Shown piece by piece: positions 60,901 to 64,000 of a stretch of DNA of 64,000 nucleotides. The position numbers and the translations under genes are program-made. Origin of the DNA: Triplophysa rosa. Taxonomy: Eukaryota; Chordata; Actinopteri; Cypriniformes; Nemacheilidae. Under the pieces are notes generated by a model. The model was not told where the DNA came from. It did not search any database and saw only the letters and a program-made list of their open reading frames with translations. The stretch covers positions 13,482,550 to 13,546,549 of the forward strand of contig NC_079902.1 in NCBI RefSeq assembly GCF_024868665.1, in the 5' to 3' direction. Position 1 is the first letter of the stretch. Each line of letters begins with the position of its first letter.

Positions 60901-62674
60901 CGTGGTTGCTTACGGTGTGTCGGAGACCGTGTTCGGAGAGTGGACCGTGATGGGCTCTACCATCGTGCTCATCCATTCTTACTATAATGTCTGGCTGAGG
61001 GCCCAGCTGGGCTGGCAGAGTTTCCTGCTCCGCAGAGATGCTGTCAACAAGATCAAGAGCCTGCCTACAGCTTCTCACCAACAACTCCAGCAGCACAATG
61101 ACATCTGTTCCATCTGCTACCAGGTGCGTGAGTGTTTGTGTGGATGCGAGGATTTGTGTTTGTGATGGATGTCCAGTTACTTTCTGTATGTTTTCGTGAT
61201 GTATGACATGTGTCTCTTTGTTTATTTTAGTGATAGATTAATGATGGGTGGCTAGTTAGGTTGCTAAGGCAAGCACCGCTATTTCTAGGGTCCAAACCTT
61301 TCTCTAAATAATAAATGTATGCAGGTAACATGAACATACTGTATGTATTGCTTGTTGAGAAGAAGCGGAGCAAACAAAAGTTTTTCGTTTGAGGTTTTTT
61401 AGGTTGAGTTTATTAATCGCCACAATGGGAAACTTGAGTTGCACACAAAATTTATAAATAAAAATATACAATACAACCCCCAAAACAATTTTTAAACCAT
61501 AATTGTAAGACTTTGGGGTGGTCTATTTAGTAAGCATCCACCTTACCTTAACAACCATATGGAAACACAATGAAATGCTTTGGCAACCTCTCACAAGTCA
61601 CAACACCCTACCTTTGTGATCGCAAAGTCTTGCACCAGTCACATTTTCTTCCTTAGTAAAAATCTACTTTTTTCATTATTTTTATTAGATGTATCTATAG
61701 ACCGTGTCAAAGCAAGAACAGAATCACTGTAGATCATTTTAGATAATGAAAAAACACAAGTAATCACATTAGCTAGCAAGTTAAAAGTATGTCTGGCCAG
61801 TATTATTTTGGGTTACCAGTAGAAGGACTGTTACTTGACTAAACTTAAATGCGACAAAGTTACATGACCCATTAAACAAATTGTTTATTTAATAAAATTA
61901 TTATGCAATTAAATATTGACATCAATTAATATGAATTATCCATTATTATTATCCAATATTATTATTATCCACTAGCCAGACTGATAGGCAAGGCAAGTTT
62001 ATTTAAATAGCTCATTTCATACAAAAGGGCAATTCAAAGTGCTTTACATAAAATGATTGACAAAGAGAAATAAGAGGTATCTTTATAATGCAAATGATTT
62101 AAGATCACAAATACAACTTTAGATTTTAAGAAACAATAAAACAGCAATAAAATAGATTAAAAATGTGAATGTGTATATATAAAAAGAATAAGAACAAAAG
62201 AAAAAGAAATTGATAACTAAACACAGACCGGAAGTTGACTTCAGGCCAGGCGTGTGTTTGATGAAACCGTCTATAGGTAATAATAATCGGAACAATCATC
62301 CACATTTATTTATTTATCTGTTATGTTTTTTAATCTAGGACATGACATCAGCTGTGGTCACCCCCTGCAGTCACCTTTTCCATGCTGGCTGCTTGAAGAA
62401 GTGGCTGTATGTTCAGGAGACTTGCCCTCTTTGTCACAGCCAGCTGAAAGGGTCCTTACAGCCCGGCTCTTCAACACAAGATGCCACACCACAGGAGGCC
62501 CCTCCACAGCCTGCTTGTGGTCTTGATCCCGTACAGCACCCTGAATTGGAGGCTCCCCACCAAGACGACATCACCCAAGCTCCAGACGCAGAGCTCACAG
62601 CCAATCTGAAAGATGAGGGTGCTATGGAGGAATTAGTCCCCGGTGACCCTCCAGCCTGCTCCTCCTCAGGCTAA
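39937..62674 (+). CDS. rnf145: RING finger protein 145 (ER E3 ligase), 10 coding exons, 653 aa
   Basis: Coding exons are 39937-40120, 48174-48282, 55271-55362, 57513-57748, 58585-58760, 59633-59773, 60096-60278, 60381-60528, 60767-61123 and 62339-62674. Their phases are consistent and they total 1962 nt. The protein matches vertebrate RNF145 from MAVKERVEAVLN through the multi-pass TRC8-type membrane domain (about 15-510) to a C-terminal RING-H2. The RING ligands are C537, C540, C552, H554, H557, C560, C571 and C574. Length is close to human (663 aa). RNF145 sits in the ER membrane, binds Insig, and promotes sterol-dependent turnover of HMG-CoA reductase and ubiquitination of SCAP. The YLYF sterol-response motif reads YLYV here (81-84). 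The acidic/proline-rich tail after residue 580 is the least conserved part. Introns 2-4 are large and full of transposons. No frameshift seen. Confidence 0.97.
40250..40860. mobile_element. Foldback-like TIR element in rnf145 intron
   Basis: cgcagagatgacgcatttttg...cccggaag at the left edge is an imperfect inverted copy of cttccggc...aaaaatacataatctctgag at the right edge, with 'aaagtctatggg' and 'aaaagtctacggg' also mirrored. No target duplication found. Confidence 0.4.
41305..42388. mobile_element. Non-autonomous hAT element
   Basis: Starts TAGGGCTGAAACGATT and ends GATAGGTGCAGCCCTA. The 8-bp duplication CTGAAAAC is perfect at 41297-41304 and 42389-42396. It is 1084 bp with ATCGATTA-rich ends. 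No transposase was recognised. Confidence 0.9.
42397..44153. mobile_element. 1.76-kb TIR element with about 95-bp ends
   Basis: The left end, reading gggaacaatcca, tccattgacttt, cttataacaaaa, is an inverted copy of the right end at about 44058-44153. A TTAA-flanked element (42684-43089) is nested inside. The interior shows no recognisable transposase and the superfamily is unassigned. It lies directly beside the hAT at 41305-42388. Confidence 0.65.
42684..43089. mobile_element. TTAA-type element, relative of element B
   Basis: The ends AGTCCCAGTGAA and TTCACTGGGACT are inverted. They are flanked by TTAA (42680-42683) and TTGA (43090-43093, one change). The inner ccggaagttgcgatcg and cttccgtattctgac match element B at 14385. 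It is 406 bp. The long open frame across it is incidental. Confidence 0.7.
44154..44785. other. rnf145 intron, no feature seen
   Basis: No exon, RNA gene or repeat ends recognised. Confidence 0.45.
44790..45398. mobile_element. Cyprinid repeat interrupted by a second element
   Basis: The left part (ttactcacccacatgtcattccaaacct... ttgtgttccacagaa) and the right part (ataaatgatgacagaat...ggtgaactatccctttaa) belong to one common family. Between about 44969 and 45350 sits a different element starting AGACAGTTTCATC. A relative of it is at about 61800-62274 in the same gene (shared: cccatt(c/a)aacaaattgtttatttaata). Confidence 0.6.
45399..47135. other. rnf145 intron, no gene seen
   Basis: Mostly unique-looking. 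A retroelement-like tail (tctctgggacgaataaagt) occurs near 45522-45540. Confidence 0.4.
47140..47819. mobile_element. TTAA-flanked DNA element
   Basis: The ends AGGTGGGGTGGTTGAT and GATCACCCACCCTACCT are inverted. TTAA lies on both sides (47136-47139, 47820-47823). It is 680 bp, non-coding, Kolobok/piggyBac-like. Confidence 0.8.
48283..49094. other. rnf145 intron, no feature seen
   Basis: No repeat ends or coding potential recognised. Confidence 0.45.
49103..49938 (+). mobile_element. hAT element with BED-finger remnant
   Basis: Starts TAGAGCTGCATGATT and ends AATCGTGCAGCTCTA. The 8-bp duplication ATGACTAT is perfect at 49095-49102 and 49939-49946. It is 836 bp and carries only the first part of a transposase gene. 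Confidence 0.92.
49384..49690 (+). pseudogene. BED zinc-finger fragment of hAT transposase
   Basis: After an ATG at 49384 the frame reads to VWAFFGFKPDD. A frame change near 49500 then gives YCKQCLAIVSAQKSNTTNLL and NHLKRHHILQYDE, a BED finger with C-x2-C and H-x4-H ligands typical of ZBED4/6-like hAT proteins. The coding stops soon after, with no catalytic core. Confidence 0.75.
50238..50410. mobile_element. Short TIR repeat (GTCTACACCGGAC ends)
   Basis: Begins TGTCTACACCGGACCC and ends CTGTCCGGTGTTCAC, in inverted orientation. The interior matches 20040-20172 (gacaaaagacaatag). Non-coding. Confidence 0.6.
50803..51222. mobile_element. hAT end fragments
   Basis: TAGGGCTGCAACTAACGA at 50803 is a typical hAT left end related to 41305. 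At 51120-51222 'agtaaaagtaatacttaag...gttatccacctctg' is the right end of a CAGAGGTGG-type hAT related to 26694-29011. The partner ends are not found, so these are truncated or overlapping insertions. Confidence 0.55.
51346..51475. repeat. Three-copy imperfect tandem repeat, about 44 bp
   Basis: The phrase ctttaaaactgc occurs three times about 44 bp apart. The second and third copies are also followed by related gcac(a/g)gagagacac sequence. It may be internal to a hAT whose left end is at 50803. Confidence 0.55.
51796..52542 (-). mobile_element. Tc1/mariner element, internally deleted
   Basis: Long inverted ends start CAGGTGCTGGTCATATAATT and run roughly 100 bp with few differences. TA is duplicated on both sides (51794-51795, 52543-52544). 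The element is 747 bp, about half of a full Tc1, and keeps only the 3' part of the transposase gene. Confidence 0.92.
52083..52373 (-). pseudogene. C-terminal part of Tc1 transposase
   Basis: Reads about 96 codons, including the NSPDLNPIENLWG segment that carries the second Asp and the final Glu of the DDE catalytic triad. The tail resembles PEQCHRLIDSMPRRIAAVI. The DNA-binding domain and first catalytic Asp are missing, so it cannot transpose by itself. Confidence 0.85.
52840..53431 (+). mobile_element. Probable solo LTR of a retroelement
   Basis: Starts TGTCATGG and ends CCTGACA (TG...CA ends). It is flanked by GCCAG / GCCGG, a 5-bp duplication with one change. Inside are a TATA box (53070-53077) and an ATTAAA poly(A) signal (53367-53372) followed by a GT-rich stretch, in the order expected of U3-R-U5. 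It is 592 bp with no internal coding region beside it. Family (Gypsy-like or other) not determined. Sense orientation with rnf145. Confidence 0.6.
53840..54190. mobile_element. Truncated hAT end
   Basis: Repeated aaatcgtgag/tcgcatcgtgag phrases end in 'gaatcgttacatcccta', the typical right end of a GGGATGTAACGATTC hAT. The left end was not found; the start is approximate. Confidence 0.45.
54191..55270. other. rnf145 intron 3, distal part
   Basis: No feature recognised apart from the polypyrimidine/CAG acceptor at 55270. Confidence 0.45.
55881..56300. mobile_element. TTAA-flanked repeat (GGACAGTTCACCC family)
   Basis: Starts AAGGACAGTTCACCCAAAAT and ends ATTTTTGGGTCAACTC. TTAA is found at 55877-55880 and 56301-56304. 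The interior carries mirrored 'aacaaagaaat(t)tat' and 'actgtttggc/gcaaacagttc' segments. It is 420 bp and non-coding. Confidence 0.7.
56325..57097. mobile_element. Non-autonomous hAT element, copy 2
   Basis: The ends CAGTGGCGGCG and CGCCGCCCCTG are inverted. The 8-bp duplication GTAGTACT is perfect at 56317-56324 and 57098-57105. It is a direct-orientation relative of 743-1525. It lacks the nested MITE of copy 1 but has its own unrelated insertion at about 56518-56800. A tRNA-like block with an exact B-box (GGTTCGATTCC, minus strand) lies at about 56860-56940. Confidence 0.92.
57972..58414. mobile_element. hAT MITE (TAGTGATGTCCCGA ends)
   Basis: The ends TAGTGATGTCCCGATC and CCTCGGGACATCTCTA are inverted. 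They are flanked by GTACAGAT (57964-57971) and GTACAGAC (58415-58422), an 8-bp duplication with one change. It is 443 bp and non-coding, in rnf145 intron 5. Confidence 0.85.
58430..58541. repeat. Cyprinid repeat fragment next to exon 6
   Basis: atcttctttagtcttccacag...gggtgaataaatgatgacagaatt matches the family at 44790 and 31560. It ends about 43 bp before the rnf145 acceptor at 58584. Confidence 0.6.
58930..59442. mobile_element. hAT MITE containing a SINE
   Basis: The ends TAGGGCAGTCAAACAATTAAT and GATGAATCATTTGACAGCCCTA are inverted. The arms extend to aaaagtttg(t/g)gtttacataatat. The flanks aatatttc / caaatttg are only weakly alike. The SINE at about 58997-59163 lies inside. Confidence 0.65.
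58997..59163 (-). mobile_element. tRNA-derived SINE
   Basis: On the minus strand it starts TATAGCTCAGTGGTAAGAGCATG (tRNA-like A-box), has GGTGGGTTCGATCCC (B-box), and ends in the widespread fish SINE tail TCGCTTTGGATAAAAGCGCC ...AAATGCATAAA. Opposite orientation to rnf145. Confidence 0.88.
59946..60076 (-). mobile_element. tRNA-derived SINE beside exon 8 acceptor
   Basis: On the minus strand it reads CTCCTGCAGCTCAAATGGTAAATCATTG..., the B-box GGGTTCGATTCC, then a tail like GATAAAATGCATCTCCCAAATGC. It ends about 19 bp before the rnf145 exon that starts at 60096, so it lies against the polypyrimidine tract. Confidence 0.85.
61124..62338. mobile_element. rnf145 last intron with nested repeats
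   Basis: About 61800-62274 is a relative of the AGACAGTTTCATC element at 44969-45350 (right end GATGAAACCGTCTA). It is split at about 61983-62190 by an L2-like 3' tail on the minus strand (ggcaaggcaagtttattt...aattcaaagtgctttacataaa). The proximal 600 bp shows nothing recognisable. Confidence 0.55.
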
Positions 62675-63860
62675 AACCTGCCCTAATAACCTGCCTTGAG
62701 CCAAACTCAACTCTAAACACTGCTGGCCAAAAGGGGACGTCGCAGTTGAGAATTTGCTAGGAAACTTCTAGCTTTCTCTGTGACTGCAATGTCACGTATG
62801 CAGAATGCTCCATAGACATGTATACAATCAAAACCCTCTCATCCGCAACATAAGCATTCGCAGAAGTTTTACCAACAGATATTTTAGTCTGAGGTGAAAC
62901 TAATCACCTCTTCTTCATCTTGATGTATGGATTGAGGACCCAAACACCAGCTCTTCCCTAAACTCCAGCAAACACCAATGTGAATGTGATGTGACCCTTA
63001 AATATAGTGCTGTGATGCTGTGTAAGCATTAGCATTATCCACTAGCACGCTCTCGGTATCCAATAGTGGTAGGCCGTCTTTTTCTGTTCTCTGTTTCTTT
63101 TCCAGAAAGAATATACTCTAAAATATATATATATATATAAACTGCATATACTGTATATATGCCACTGCATTTGCACTAATGTAATATAAAGCAATGCTCC
63201 AAAGTTCGTCTTGTCTGATACCAAATATTTTGGTGTGTATGCGTTTTATCGACTTATATAATAAGTATACCGTGTACAAATATGTATGTAAAGGAATTTT
63301 GATATGCAGAAGTACAGACTGCACCGGGTTTCGTGAAGTGGCCTGTGATTTATATGAACGCTGCACTGTTAGTGCGCCCTCTAGCGGTGGTAGCGGGAAA
63401 CGCCATTGGCCACGGATAAGAACTGGTGACAGTTTAGGAGTCGGTTTCCTTCTCAGTATTAGGCATTTATTGAATTTGTGAGCATGAATACATTCAAGGA
63501 TGTATGAGCACACTTTGCGAATGCCACTTTTTAAGTTAATATATTTTACGAACTACTACTTTAAACGACGTCTTGAATTGTTTTTTTAAAGGAACATTAG
63601 TTTTTATGTGGAATGCCAGATTTTTTTTCTGAAAGGCTGTTTTGGATGTTTTCCTATGTAAAAGGGTAATTTGAAAGGGAATGAAGAGTATAACCCATAA
63701 CTTTCTGAATTCATCCCTAGTTTGCCTTTATACTGCATACTTGGAATGATGTTCTTTGAAGGCTGACTTTTGTTGGAATTGCAGTGGAATTCAGTAAAAT
63801 ATGCCTGAGGTCTGAACGTGAACCTGAATGTCAGAATAAATCCAAACTTCACATATGAAA
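62675..63860 (+). other. rnf145: rnf145 3' UTR (inferred extent)
   Basis: Follows the stop at 62672-62674. An AATAAA poly(A) signal is at 63835-63840, with no other gene signal before it. A (TA)n tract lies near 63124-63140. The exact cleavage site is not known. Confidence 0.5.
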
Positions 63861-64000
63861 CATTTGTCCTGCCTTTCTTTCCCGAAAGCATTTTAAGGCA
63901 GACCCTACGTGTAACAAGACCCTACAGGACTCTTAAACCCACCTGTGATGAATCAAGCAGACCCACACCTGAGAAGTGAGGTCATGTCAGACTGCTGAAA

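Noticed and set aside
63118..63513. 131-codon minus-strand frame
   Set aside because: Antisense to the rnf145 3' UTR, crosses a TA microsatellite, and has no family resemblance.

Overview
The window is vertebrate nuclear DNA from a teleost, most likely a cyprinid (carp or zebrafish relatives). The support is intron-split vertebrate genes, AT-rich intergenic DNA, and a dense load of short DNA transposons (hAT with 8-bp target duplications, TTAA-flanked Kolobok/piggyBac-like elements, Harbinger-like MITEs, Tc1), L2 LINE pieces and tRNA-derived SINEs of the kinds common in cyprinids. The exact species cannot be named from the sequence alone.

Three protein-coding genes can be assembled exon by exon, each with consistent splice phase. 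efcab9 (minus strand, 30943-32288, 4 coding exons, 175 aa) is an EF-hand protein of the CatSper calcium-sensor family. il12b (plus strand, 33917-35926, 7 coding exons after a non-coding first exon, 334 aa) is the p40 subunit of IL-12/IL-23. rnf145 (plus strand, coding 39937-62674, 10 coding exons after a 5' UTR exon, 653 aa) is an ER multi-pass RING E3 ligase of sterol metabolism. efcab9 and il12b are divergent. il12b followed by rnf145 on the same strand keeps the relative order and orientation of the human 5q33 IL12B-RNF145 block, but UBLCP1, which lies between them in human, is not seen here.

From 1 to 30.9 kb I find no host gene. It is a transposon-rich gene desert. Highlights are two hAT copies carrying a tRNA-like segment (the second lies in an rnf145 intron), an L2 LINE split at a TTAA site by a DNA element, a compact nest at 12.3-14.7 kb (two TTAA elements sharing one TTAA, one holding two hAT insertions), a 245-bp near-perfect palindrome at 22.0 kb, and a hAT inside a hAT at 26.7-29.0 kb. 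The large rnf145 introns hold a similar catalogue, including a Tc1 remnant and a probable solo LTR. Broken transposase fragments (BED-finger hAT, L2 reverse transcriptase, Tc1) account for several of the longer intergenic reading frames. I saw no CRISPR array, operon or prokaryotic feature, and no clearly new multi-gene system.
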